Below, one piece after another: positions 11,464-22,055 of a stretch of 64,000 nt of DNA (position 1 is the first letter of the stretch; the number at the start of each line of letters is the position of its first letter). The notes beneath the pieces were generated by a model that was given only the letters and a program-made list of their open reading frames with translations, was not told where the DNA came from and made no database searches. Origin of the DNA: Chamaecyparis obtusa (Eukaryota > Streptophyta > Pinopsida > Cupressales > Cupressaceae); contig BSBK01000871.1 of assembly GCA_027943335.1 (NCBI GenBank), positions 322,501-386,500 of the forward strand, written 5' to 3'. Both the position numbers and the translations under genes were made by a program.

Positions 11464-12451
11464 TGGCTAGGGGAGAGGGACCAGTAGTTGTGTGGGGTCT
11501 AATAGTTGATCACTCACTAGTGAATATATTATCCAATCTTACACTACATTTTTAATATATATTGTGATTAAATAATCCAAATGTAAATCAAAAAAAATTT
11601 AAATGTTGATAAAAATGGACCAATACTCGAACACATGAGAACCTATAAATGTTATATTAAAAGAACATAAACAAGTGAAATAGATAACTTTTTGTCTCAA
11701 ATAAAATATCACAGCTATCTATCATATGTGTGTCAATTAAAAAATAATATGCTCACTTAATAAAATAAGATGCCCACTTAAACAAGTATTGTTATCTTAG
11801 TGCACAAATACCATTCTTATGTGTACAACTATTGGGGTAGCAATGTATACGCATTAGAATATTTCATATTAATAATGTGTTTTATCACAAATATAAAAGG
11901 TGAACACAACCAAAATGTCTTGTATTTTCCCATGAAATGTGTGAGATAGTCAAAAAGTTTTAGTGTTCAACTATTGGTCCCTTTGTGTTTGATATAGGTT
12001 GTATTTTATATAATAATGTGTTATTTTTATAACAACAAATAATTTTTTTGTGTTGAAGCATTGGTCCTTTTGTGTTGGATTTAAAAGTTAGATATAACAA
12101 ATATTTATGATTACTAATAGTTATATGGTCAATTTAAGTTGCATATATGTCATATTTTGTATAGAAATACAATCACCCACTAATAACAAATGATATTTTT
12201 AAATTCAACTACTAGAGATTTTTAGATTAAGTTTTGGTCGAATTTTTAAAAAGCTAATTTTTGTACACGTTTAACTAGGCATGCTATTTTAATGAGTTGT
12301 GTGATGAGCCACACCTTCAAATCTTAGTTATAGGTAGTTAAGTGTCCATTTTACATTTCTAAAAAAAATGAAGGTCTTACAATATTCGATGCAACAACTA
12401 CATGTTGATGAAGTTAGCCCTCACGACTATTGGTCCCTCTCCCCTATACCA
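11464..12451. mobile_element. ~990-bp non-autonomous TIR element
   Basis: The left end (TGGCTAGGGGAGAGGGACCA, continuing AGTAGTTGTG) and the right end, read in reverse complement (TGGTATAGGGGAGAGGGACC, continuing AATAGTCGTG), form terminal inverted repeats of about 29 bp with a few mismatches. Internal partial copies of the terminal motif (ACTATTGGTCCCT at about 11969, ATTGGTCCTTTTGTGTTGG at about 12057) lie nearby. No transposase frame is present. No convincing target duplication was found. The superfamily is unknown. Confidence 0.65.
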
Positions 12452-12461
12452 GTTAGACTGC

Positions 12462-12471
12462 AAGTGGGAGA
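12462..12471 (+). other. Copia polypurine tract
   Basis: AAGTGGGAGA is the usual plus-strand primer site of plant Copia elements, where it directly abuts the 3' LTR. Here 57 bp separate the tract from the LTR (12529). The separation contains the 37-bp repeat copy B and is bracketed by a repeated TATTTGTAT (12473 and 12529), so it is probably a small later insertion. Confidence 0.7.
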
Positions 12472-12484
12472 CTATTTGTATTAC

Positions 12485-12521
12485 AATATAACATTAAAGG
12501 TGGAAAAGTAGCGATGTTACT
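12485..12521 (+). repeat. 37-bp direct repeat, copy B
   Basis: Second copy of the segment at 11422-11458 (one mismatch). It lies between the polypurine tract and the 3' LTR. Confidence 0.8.
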
Positions 12522-12528
12522 ATTAGAT

Positions 12529-12795
12529 TATTTGTATATGAAACTCAAGGGTCACATGACCTTTCACATGCTTTCCACTTCATTTGATAGTTGTATATGT
12601 GTGTATAAGTAGATGTGTGTAGACCATGAATGTAATGTATTGGTTAAACATTAATAAAAGATTTCCCTTCTTTGAGAGTGGACGTAGGCAAATTTGTTGA
12701 ACCACTATTAATATTGTGTTATGCATTTTTTCTATTATTTCTTTCATTGTCTTAAGTATGTTTCTTATTTTTATTTGCTCAATTTATAACTTACA
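12529..12795 (+). repeat. Copia 3' LTR
   Basis: 267 bp, the same length as the reassembled 5' LTR. It starts TATTTGTATATGAAACTCAA (a decayed TG start) and ends CTTACA. It is followed by the exact target duplication ATTAT (12796-12800) also seen at 3483-3487. Confidence 0.88.
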
Positions 12796-12888
12796 ATTAT
12801 TATAATAACTTGTACTGTATATACTAAACACTTCTAAATTTTTTGTTTCAACCTCTTATTTAGTTTTTTAACAATGAAACATGAAATT

Positions 12889-12907
12889 AACTCCATTACA
12901 TGAAAAA
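12889..12907 (+). repeat. LINE target-site duplication, left copy
   Basis: AACTCCATTACATGAAAAA matches AACTCTATTACATGAAAAA at 60061-60079 with one C/T difference in 19 bp. The implied first nick lies at TT/AA on the bottom strand, in line with L1 endonuclease preference. Confidence 0.88.
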
Positions 12908-14142
12908 GGGAAGGGATCAAATAACAATGATGACTAGAGCGGGAGCAGGAGCAGGCGTGAGAATGGATGGAATTTTGAATTCGCTGGTGGGTGGGAATCC
13001 TAGATCGCAAGCTATGGGTTCCTCAGGGGATGCCTACTGCATTGATTCCCCTACTGATCAGGACTCTGCAGACCCAGAGAAAAAGCATGGGGTCCCATGT
13101 GAAAAGGAGAAAGACCCAGGTAAGGAAGGGGGAGTGGGAGCTGAGAATGAGGGCCTCCCTAGGCCATCTTCTTCTATGAAGACCCAGGCATGTGACTAGG
13201 ATAGTCTTCCTCGTCGGTGGTTAACACTCTTTGGGATAAAACCCTCAGGCAAGTCCTCTTTCCCATCCATTAAGGACATATCAGATAAGGAAAAAGGAAA
13301 CTTTGTTTTAGAAATCCCTAATGAACTGGTTGACCACAACATTACATCCATGGACCATACTCTAGTGGGAAAGTTTGTTGGCTCAAGACCAAATATTGAC
13401 ATTGTCAGGATCTTTGCAAAAATAAAATGGGACCTGAAGGGTCATGTCCAGGTCTCTGCAATGGAAAAGGGGTTTTTGTCATTTGAGTTCTCCTACAAAG
13501 AGGACTTAGATAAGATCCTTTGTACTGGCACCTGGGTCATAGGAAAGGCCACTCTGGCATTGTAAAAATGGATGCCTAAACTAGATCTTAATGAATCCTT
13601 CTTCGTCTAGGCCCTAGTGTAGGTGAGATTGCCAAAACTACCCATGGATTTCTGGAATGAAGATGTTTTTGATGGGATAGCCAAATCTTTTGGTACACTT
13701 CTTTCCATTGACCCTGTTACAGTCACAAGGCACCGTCTCACCTTTGCTAGGATCTGTATTGGAGTGGAAGAAGGAAAGGATATGCCAAAATTTATTGAGC
13801 TTCGATCCAAGCTAGGAAAGTCTGTGTAGAAACTAAACTACGAAAGCATCCCTTTTTCTTGTTTCCATTGCAAGAAAGCAGGCCACAAAGCTAAAACTTG
13901 TCCTATCCTCCAGGCTTAAGAGAAAGATAGGAAAGCTAGATAAGCACTTAGAAAGAAAAATAAAGGAGTCTCCCAAGAGGGACTAGAGCTCAAAACCAAT
14001 AGATTCTAGAAGAAAAAAGAACAACCAACTCCCAATCTAGATACAAAGGATCCCAGGGAAGTGGAGAAGCCGATGTTGACCCAGACTGAAGAAATAGGCA
14101 GAGTGTCCCCCCCCCCCCTCTTTTGGGTCTAGATCTGGATGT
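12900..14142 (+). pseudogene. LINE ORF1, 5' part (DUF4283 and CCHC knuckle)
   Basis: One frame runs from ATG 12900 past several TAG stops (about 13197, 13563, 13827). The N-terminal ~100 residues are disordered and G/P/E-rich. DUF4283 signature segments follow (KGFLSFEFSYKEDL, TWVIGKATLAL, then VRLPKLPMDFWNEDVF and ARICIGVE). A CCHC knuckle CFHCKKAGHKAKTC lies at about 13858-13899. Plant L1 ORF1 proteins bind the LINE RNA. The frame then enters a basic and serine-rich tail and is cut at 14142 by the Gypsy LTR. The rest lies at 55178-55582. The ATG at 12900 lies within the left target duplication, so the true start may be slightly downstream (for example ATG 12929 or 12932). Confidence 0.8.
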
Positions 14143-15060
14143 CGTACACTCAAATTGTGCACTTCTCTAAGTCATTACTTCCAAGAGAATCCATGAATGG
14201 AAAATCTTGAGAAAGTGACCTAGAGCTCCCTAGGCATGGAGTCACAAGGATATTAAGAATGCTCTCAGCTAGAGCTATGAAGCCTATAACCTTGCTAGTA
14301 AACCACACAATGGGAGATTCAAAGAGACAAGGGCAAGAATACCAATATCCTCAAGAATCAAGAATGAAGATGCAATGTGACTATGCTAAGAATGAAGATG
14401 CAAGTAAGCTATGGAAATGAAAGTATTACAAGCCTTACTAATTAAGCTATGTGAGCTAATCTAGAGCATAAAGGAAACTAAGCTAGATGCCATGAAAGCT
14501 TAAGCTAAGAATGCAAGAATGGAAGCTAAATGCATGAAGATCTCCAAAGCTCCAAAGTCTCCAAGAAATCCTGCAGCATAAGATTAGTATTCAATGTTGG
14601 GATCCTAGAATGAGAAAAGAGCTCTCCTTTTAATGGAATTGAAAAGGAATGGACGATGGAGATTAAGAGGCAAAAGATTTAATCAAGGGTGGAGCATGAA
14701 AGAGGAGCAATCCATGTGCACAAGTCTCCTCCAATGAGAAAATAAGAGTTGACTTTTGTGTCCCATATGAGTCAAAAAGGTCCTTTCTTCTTTTTATAAA
14801 ATAAGAATAATGTTTTATTTGTGCAACTTAGGATAAGAGGAAAAGTGGGGGATTTTTATTAAATAAAAGAGGAGGAAATTTCTTTTAATTAAATAAAGAC
14901 TTTAGGATAAAATGGTTAGCCCATAGAAAATAATCGAATAAATGATAGAATAGGATTTGATCAAGGAAATTGATATTGAATTGAAAAATGCTGATTCAGG
15001 AAATTGATAAATTGCTGAATGGAGGCCCAAAGTCTAGGAAACCATTTTAGGGTGCATACA
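14143..15060 (-). repeat. Outer Gypsy 3' LTR
   Basis: Matches 54257-55177 along its length, about 95% by eye. Read on the minus strand it starts TGTATGCACCCTAAAATGG and ends GAGTGTAC with a decayed final A (plus-strand start CGTACACTC against TGTACACTC in the partner). Confidence 0.92.
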
Positions 15061-15073
15061 TTTGCCCCTCTTT
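15061..15073 (-). other. Outer Gypsy polypurine tract
   Basis: On the minus strand, AAAGAGGGGCAAA directly abuts the 3' LTR start TGTATGC. This is the expected site for plus-strand priming and confirms minus orientation. Confidence 0.85.
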
Positions 15074-15854
15074 GACTAATGTGAGATCGATTTGGATGGA
15101 ATTAAAATGTGAGATCGATTTGGGATCACAAAACAACCCAAACATGTGTTTGACGGATGGGAACACATCAGGACAAAGATAAGTTGATAAACATAAGCTA
15201 AAAGACAAGACCAACATACCTATATATAGGAAATTGTCAAGTCTCAAATAAGAGATCAGAATCTCAGCAAGGTTTGATTGATAAAGCTAAATCAAGGATT
15301 GAATTTTGATAGGTACTGCCCCCTCGAAATTGAAATCAAAATCAGGTAGAGGAGAAATAGTAAATTGATAAATTTGATCAAATCACTAGAAATCATAATC
15401 AAAGACAAAAAATTATAGGATAACCATCAAGTAATGAAGATATGCCCTAGTTTGACTAGGTTTGATTGAGAAATATATAGGATAAAGATGAAGTCAAACC
15501 TCAGAGAGATGAATTGAATGAAAGAGGAGAAGGTTGAAAGAGATGGTCATGAAAACATGAAGATGCCCCAGCGAAGATTAAAAGATCAGGCCTCAAATGG
15601 TCAACCAACTACGTAGAAGAAGGAGAAAATTTGAAATGTGATTTTGACTATCAAGATGAACTCAGATTTTGATTTCAATCCCGAAAATGGATCTAGGATG
15701 TTGAAATTAGCTAGGGGTGCAATTTTCATGCAATTTTGAGATGTTTTGAAAATTGGTCAAAAAGTCAAAATGCTATATAAGGGGTAAAAAGGTCATTTTC
15801 AAAATCATTTGTCTTATTGTGATTCTAAGAACTTTGAGAGCTTAGAGAGAGAAA
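15074..15854. other. Region between 3' LTR and PMD start
   Basis: About 780 bp without a credible frame. It is A-rich on the plus strand and would hold the promoter and 5' untranslated region of the plus-strand PMD gene. A TATATAAG-like motif lies at about 15774 (CTATATAAGGGG), some 80 bp before the ATG at 15855, a reasonable TATA box. Confidence 0.5.
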
Positions 15855-18163
15855 ATGGCCTAGCAAGTAGCAATTTCAATTCATGCACATCGATTCGAGC
15901 ACAGTCGGTTGGACAATCGGCCTCCTCAGTATGGTGTCCCGGTAATTTTTCAAAAAAACTCATCTGTTGAGTCATTAATGAGCTATTTATGTCATTTAAA
16001 ACACATTTTTAATTATTTTTTAATATTTCAAATTTCATCAATGTGAAAGTTCATATGATACTTAAAAAGTATTGCACACCTTTGATACTATTTATTGTGT
16101 GATAGTTCGCGGGTCCACAAAGTATCGCACAAGTGTTCAATCCAGTATCGCATGATACCAGATGAAACATCATGCGATACTGTGTGAACTATCGTATAGG
16201 AAAATAGTATCACACTATTACTGAGGAAAGTATCGCACGATACTTTATCAAAAAATAGTATCGCAAAAGTGTAATAGGAAATATCACATGTTTTAAATTT
16301 TGAGCAATATGACATGGGTCTAGACAATTTTTGCGTTTAAGATTATTTGTACTAATTTTAGACATCCATCATGATATGTTTTGACATCTATTTTTGGGTT
16401 ATGGCTTGCAGGAGAACTTTCCAATGCTCCTCATCAAGGCTCCAAGAGTGACTGGGTTACGCTGCGTCAGAGATCTCGATACTCCTAGACAAGATGACTT
16501 GATCACTATGGGATTCGGGTTTCTACTAGATATGCCCCATATTCAGGCAGATCATGGCTACTAATGGTGTTGGCTGAGAGGTGGCATAGTGAGCACAATA
16601 CCTTTCATCTGCCTACTGGAGAGGCAATGATCACCCTAGAGGACATCTATCAGATCCTCTGAGTATCTAGCCATGGTGATCTAGTGAGTATAATCATGTT
16701 TCTAAATGTGCATAAACATAAAGTTTCCATATGATAGAAACTGACATTATTTTTCTGCTGACACAGGTATATTACGATCAGGATCTGACCAAGGGGCAAC
16801 AGGCCATCCAGGATATGTTCCAGGATGTCACTATTATTGATAGACACCTCAGTTGGGATCGACTGATGGAGGAGTTTGGTCATGATTTTCTGGTTCCATG
16901 CATAGTGTGCTCAATAGTAGCACATGCACTTATCAAAGACAAGAGCCAGAGAGGGTTCCCATTGGGCTAGGGTAGTTAGTTGCTTATTTGATAGCACACC
17001 CATGACAGATGGCATGGGGCCTAGCTATCCTAGATGATATGTACCACGAGGTCCATGAGATCATCTATAGGGATAGCAGGACATGGGCATGCGGTGTGGT
17101 CTTAGCACAGGTATGGGCATGGGAGCACATCGTCATTGTGCACCCACATGTGCAGCCTAGGGAGTGGAGATGCCCCTACATCTACAAGTACACAAGATTC
17201 ATTAGTCAACCCCATAGTAGAGACCTCACATACTATAGGAGGCTACTAGATGAGCTCACATCATTTGAGTGGAGACCATACAGGGCCTGTGAGATGTGGA
17301 GCGACTTAGAGTGGGAGCTAGGATATATGTTGTGTAGCTAGCCACTATTAGGCCACCACTCTGAGATTGTGGAGAGATTTGTGATCACTCAGGTCTAGAG
17401 ACAGTTTGGGCGGTAGCAGAGGGTGCCCACAGAGATCACTACATATGCCCGGGCCAGAGATGAGGAGGGAAAGGGATGGCTGCCAATGTTGGACTACCAG
17501 TAGGTAGCATAGGAGACGGTAGGGATATATAGAGAGCCATGGGATTACCTTCCTGATATGGCGAATGTAGGTGTAGATGCAGCTTATAGGGCAGAGCAGC
17601 GGAGACAACCCTTCCCTAGATTTACAATTCTTGATGCACAGCTGCCAGCACAGGGTGGGGATGGGAGTGACGGGGATGATGGGGGAGATGGAGGGAGGGT
17701 GAGGGAGAGAGGATAGGGATCTTGATCTAGTGGACAGAAATGGTCATAGAGATAGGTTTCTGATGATGAGGGGGATGATGTGGTGAGATTAGTTCACGGA
17801 TGGGTAGACGCAGGATAGGACCAACCTGCAAGGGGAGGAGGAGGGGAGGATCTCAGAGCTAGAGTGCAAGTTTTGGAGACTAAGATCTAGTAGCTGAGGA
17901 TTACTATTGTTGTGAGAGATCAGTAGCTAGCAGATGCATGAGCTAAGATAGATCGGCGGGAGAGGGTAGCACAGGTTGACGCTGTAGAGATTCGGAGAGA
18001 GGCGGCACAAGCAGCCTATTATCATAGATTATACATATAGGCTATACCTGCAGCACAACAAGTGCCACTCTACTTCGAGAGGGCTAGGAGATCTGACATG
18101 GTACCAGACAGAGCAGCAGCAACACCCCCACCACCACCATGTGATGGGGAGAGTCAGACTTAG
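15855..18163 (+). pseudogene. Antisense PMD (plant mobile domain) gene of outer element
   Basis: Exon 1 is 15855-15941 (29 codons). Intron 1 is 15942-16411 (GT...TTGCAG). Exon 2 is 16412-16683, with PMD hallmarks LAERWHSEHNTFHLPTGEAM and TLEDIYQIL. Intron 2 is 16684-16766 (GTGAGT...ACACAG). Exon 3 starts at 16767 with VYYDQDL and continues through WGLAILDDMYHEV and QVWAWEHIVIVHP to an acidic, proline-ended tail and stop at 18161-18163. PMD (PF10536, 'aminotransferase-like, plant mobile domain') occurs in host MAIN/MAIL1-type proteins and in transposons. Decay: stop at codon 3, CGA-to-TGA in exon 2, frameshifts at about 16555 and 16975, and several TAG codons downstream. The gene is opposite to gag-pol of its element, so its introns survive in the genomic RNA. 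Confidence 0.8.
16053..16290. repeat. TATCGCA/TGATAC palindromic motif array in PMD intron 1
   Basis: At least ten copies or half-copies of AGTATCGCA, TGCGATACT, TGATACT and close variants lie in about 240 bp. Full palindrome-like forms include AGTATCGCATGATACC (16144-16159) and AGTATCGCACGATACT (about 16229-16244). The array is wholly inside intron 1 of the PMD gene. Related copies occur in the 5' leader of the same element (52370-52535 and 53925-54135). A repeated binding site is likely; the ligand is unknown. Confidence 0.8.
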
Positions 18164-18875
18164 GTCTAGGGTGTTAGATGTATAGAGACATCTTGGGATA
18201 TTATCTAGATTGTATTTTGTATCATGACATTTATATATGTATGATATTTACTAGATTTGTGATATATCTTATGTATTTGTCCCACTTGTGATTGATGTTT
18301 CATTTTTATTGTCTTGTGATATTGCTCAAAATGTATGATATATGCTTATATGTGCTCATGTATAATCTCTCTCATAGATGTATGTTTAGTTCTCATGTTT
18401 ATGATGTAGACTCATGTTTCTAAAAATGATCTTTTATGATATAGATATGATGATAAGATTAATCCCTTGTGATGATAGGAAAAGGATGTGATGTGAAAGA
18501 CAAGGAGTGAAAGACATGATCGAGAAAAAGTGAAAGATGAGCACAGTTGACCGACAAGTCCACGAAAGATGAAAGGAAAGCTCTCTCCATATGCATGATG
18601 CAAAACTAAACTATCATGAACCTAAAAATGCAAGCTACTATGAAAAGTGGTTTACTTGCAAGGTCACAAAGCTATTAGACTCTAATATTCATCATCGAGC
18701 ATTATTGGTAGTGTCACAAGATCATACAATGCACACTAGTATAACTATGTGAATCTGAATATGATCTATATCAGATAGGTATGTGGGAATCCCACCTAAG
18801 CATCAAAAGACATATAGGTCTAGTTGACTAGTGTAGTAAGATTTCCTAGGTTTAATATGGCAATATTATACTCGC
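18164..18875. other. Spacer of outer element between PMD and pol (left half)
   Basis: 712 bp of non-coding sequence downstream of the PMD stop, continuing at 31316 beyond the Gypsy guest. It is AT-rich, and no motif or frame was recognised. It ends with CTCGC (18871-18875), the left target duplication of the guest. Confidence 0.6.
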
Positions 18876-19822
18876 TGTTATACACTAAGTTTGCACCCTT
18901 GTTTCAAGCTCTCGTAGTCTTGATAACCTAGTATAACATGGGAATCATCTCCAGGTTGTGGGACCTATACTAACTAAGATTAGACCTCTAGGTTCTAGGC
19001 TAGTTCCTCTTGGATAATCACCTTAATTTTCTTCTTGACATGAAAATTAAATCTTTTGAGGGAAAGGGATAGAAGGAATGCTTGGGAAGGGAAATGACCG
19101 AAAGCAAACTACCTACTAGGTGATACACCGAAATTAGGGTTTGGATCTCAGTATAGAGGAATAGAATCAATGAAAGGCTTAGGTCTAGTAGGTCACAACT
19201 TATTGAATAGGCTTTCATAAGTGTTTCATAGGAGGGCCTGAACATAAGACACAACTTATGACCTGCAAGCAGACATTCACTTCTGCAACTCGGTGTAGGA
19301 TTGAGACAAGACTGTTAGGGGGCTAAAGTATACCCACAAAAACATCTAAATCAGATCAAACATAATAACACACACAATTACAGAAAGTAAGAGGGATAAG
19401 GAACCCTAAGATATCACTGAAAATATCATATACTTTAATCCAATAAAAGATAATTTAGACAAGGAAGCATAGGGACATGAAGGATTGTCACAAAATACCT
19501 CTGCAATATCTAAATCATCAATGAAAGATTTACAACTGTATAAGCTAGAGGGTAGAAATGATACCACAAATGATCTTTAAGAAAAGTGAAATTCTTCTAC
19601 AATTGTCCAAATCTGAGCACTAAGGCTCCAAAAAAGAACTATATACCTCTCACTGCACGCAGGCAGGAGTCAAAACTAACCTAACTAGGGTTACAAGATT
19701 TTACATATAATAATCAAACCCTAAAGGTACACTAATTACTATCATCAAAATTTTTGAGAACACCGGTGATCAAATCATATCTTTCTTTGTGTGTTGATCC
19801 TTCTGAACTGAAATCACCTACA

Positions 19823-20146
19823 GACACAACAACCTCGACTCAACTACCCACCTGCAACTCCACTAAGCCATGAAGGCTCACAATCTAATCATATTTCCTT
19901 GGGTAACAGTACTGTTCAAAAGGTGGCGCCAACTCTTTCTAGCATCTCCTAGCATGAAAACATGGCACAGTACCCTACAATGCTGACACAAGAACCTTGA
20001 CTCAACTACCCACCTACAACTCCACTAAGCCATGAAGGCTCACAATATGATCATATTTCCCTTGGTAGCAGTACTATTCAGAAGGTGGCACCAGCTCTTT
20101 CTAGCGTCTCCTGGCATGAAAACACAGCACAGTACCCTGCAACATC
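19823..20146. repeat. 162-bp tandem duplication in LTR
   Basis: Two units start at 19823 and 19985, each beginning GACACAA.AACC.TGACTC and ending near TACCCT.CAA. The same two-unit structure and 162-bp spacing recur in the other LTR (29278 and 29440), so the duplication predates the insertion. Confidence 0.85.
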
Positions 20147-21089
20147 AGCCAACAGTCATCTCCATCGCCCTCTAAACCATAACCATCCTGAGAATTAAAT
20201 TCCTGAGCTACCCGACATCGTGCATGGCCAAAAGAATGTACAACCCTAGCAAAACCTTTACAGGAAATTTGAATTTAAATATTAACAGCTAGCCTAGTCA
20301 TTTTTAAAACATAGCTGTCGATGTGAAATCTTCCCAGCAGATGAACGGTTGCAATGCACATGAAACACTGCTGAAAACCCATCTCTGACAAGTCAAACAT
20401 GACCTAGAAGTCAGCAACCAATGAAAATTGAGCACATCATCACACCTATCAAACTTGGACCCACGACCTATAGAAGGAGCATCGGACGGTTGTCACTATA
20501 CTGTGATGCTAAAAGTCGAGCATCTTGGATCCCCGGTATAATGACAACCACCAGATCAAACTGGACGTTAATCTCTTTAGAAATGGCCGACCCCATAGGC
20601 CCACTGACAACTGCCACATAGCATACCAACCAGCCAATCAAAAGCTACCAAATGAGACACGTTGTAGACCTTTCTGACAATAGAACCCATGGCAAACTAA
20701 GATCACATCGGACGGTTGTCGCAAGATCACAAGCCTCTGACAGATCCCTCACGATCAAGCGACAACTATAGATCTTCAGTCTACTGACATATCTGTAGAT
20801 ACTCTGACACGGTCCCACTATTTTATCCAAGTTGTCATCTAACTGACCAATGAAGAATGAGCACGTCAGAGACCGAAGACCCACCTGACAAAGCCCGGAG
20901 ATAAAGTAAGATCAACGGTGGGCGCATGATCTCATGATTCAGAAAAGCTCCTTCAAATCATGTGCCATCCATTAAATCATGCACCAGCCATTAGATCATC
21001 ATCACCAATCCCGACCAATTAGGAGTCTTACACCTTAGCAATATCTAACAATGGACCCACCTGATAGAACCCTGGCAACAACCAAGATC

Positions 21090-21149
21090 AACGGTTGTCA
21101 CATGATCGCAAGGAATATTCTAGGCCCTTGCGATCATGAGACCACCGTT
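21090..21149. repeat. LTR hairpin with MYB-like core
   Basis: Left arm AACGGTTGTCACATGATCGC (continuing AAGG) pairs with the arm at 21126-21149 with two mismatches in 24 bp and a 12-bp loop. The partner LTR has it at about 30568-30627. The arms carry AACGGTTG, the core recognised by plant MYB proteins. Confidence 0.75.
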
Positions 21150-22055
21150 GGATTGAAAGGAAAAGTAGCCCGCTGGGCCCCTGCTGACCTGTATCCCCAT
21201 CACCGCCTTCGACCAATAGGAAGCCTCCATGTAGGAAAATGTGGCAGTGGACCCACTTGACTTTGAAGCACTGCAAGGAAAGGAAACCTACGGTTGTCTG
21301 AAGATCTCATGCTCTGACAATGGCCTATGTGAAGATACGCCAACCGTTGATACTCCAGTTTGGGACCCCGCATAAAAAGACCACTGAAAGATTTAGCAAT
21401 TACGTGACTAAGGAAAGGCTAGCTATTTCCCTAGGTCGTGGAATGTTAAAACTTAACCGCCAAACATTTGGCGACTAAGAGAACCAATGTAGTCACTGAA
21501 TTGCTGAATAAAAGGGGTAACCACCAGGGAAATAAGAGAACTAGCGACTGGGCCAATAGGATAAAAGTGCACATGGGTATTGGGATTTTTTAAGTGGCCG
21601 ATAAAGTAACTCAAGAATAGAATGAAGGCTAGGGTCACTTAAGGTTTTTAGACAAAATGGCTAGTTTTATGAATTTTTAAGGGTTTTTTGCACCTAGCTA
21701 GAGACCTAGAAACCATTGCAGAGTCCAGAGGAAAAAGAGTAGAGCCATGAAATTTTTTGGAGCTTCTCACAAGACTAAGGAGATGAAGGGCTAACACAAA
21801 ACTAGGCCAAATTTATTGAAGGAAAATTAGGGCAACATTTTGGCAATTTTTGCTAGATGTTAGCCTGCTAGACATTGAAAACCAGTGGCCTTGACATCAA
21901 TTCCTTGGGCAATGGAGTCATCACTGAGCACAAAAATTTGACAGAGGGACAAAAATGAAACAGAAGGGAAAACTTGTACAGAGCACTTCTTGAAAAGTAG
22001 GAAACTAACCTAGGAAGCAGGGAAAGAAAACAAAAAAATACATATTTACAAGAAT

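Larger units (their letters stand above)
3488..12795 (+). mobile_element. Decayed Ty1/Copia LTR retrotransposon with internal insertions
   Basis: Two 267-bp LTRs bound the element. The 5' LTR is split (3488-3719 plus 8297-8331) and the 3' LTR is 12529-12795. The 5' LTR begins TGTTGGGATATGA and both end in CTTACA. The 5-bp target duplication ATTAT is exact (3483-3487 and 12796-12800). A Copia pol fragment (around 8527-8723) and a polypurine tract GTGGGAGACTAT-type just upstream of the 3' LTR give plus orientation. Most of pol (integrase, RT, RNase H) is missing or unrecognisable. Its place is taken by a MITE, unknown remnants and a TIR element. A canonical TGGTATCAGAGC primer site is not visible after the 5' LTR. 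Confidence 0.85.
18876..21837 (-). repeat. Gypsy guest 3' LTR (2962 bp)
   Basis: Aligns end to end with 28331-31315, about 93-95% by eye with transitions dominating. It contains a 162-bp tandem duplication (19823-20146), a hairpin (21090-21149) and several ACGGTTG motifs. No coding capacity. Confidence 0.92.
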
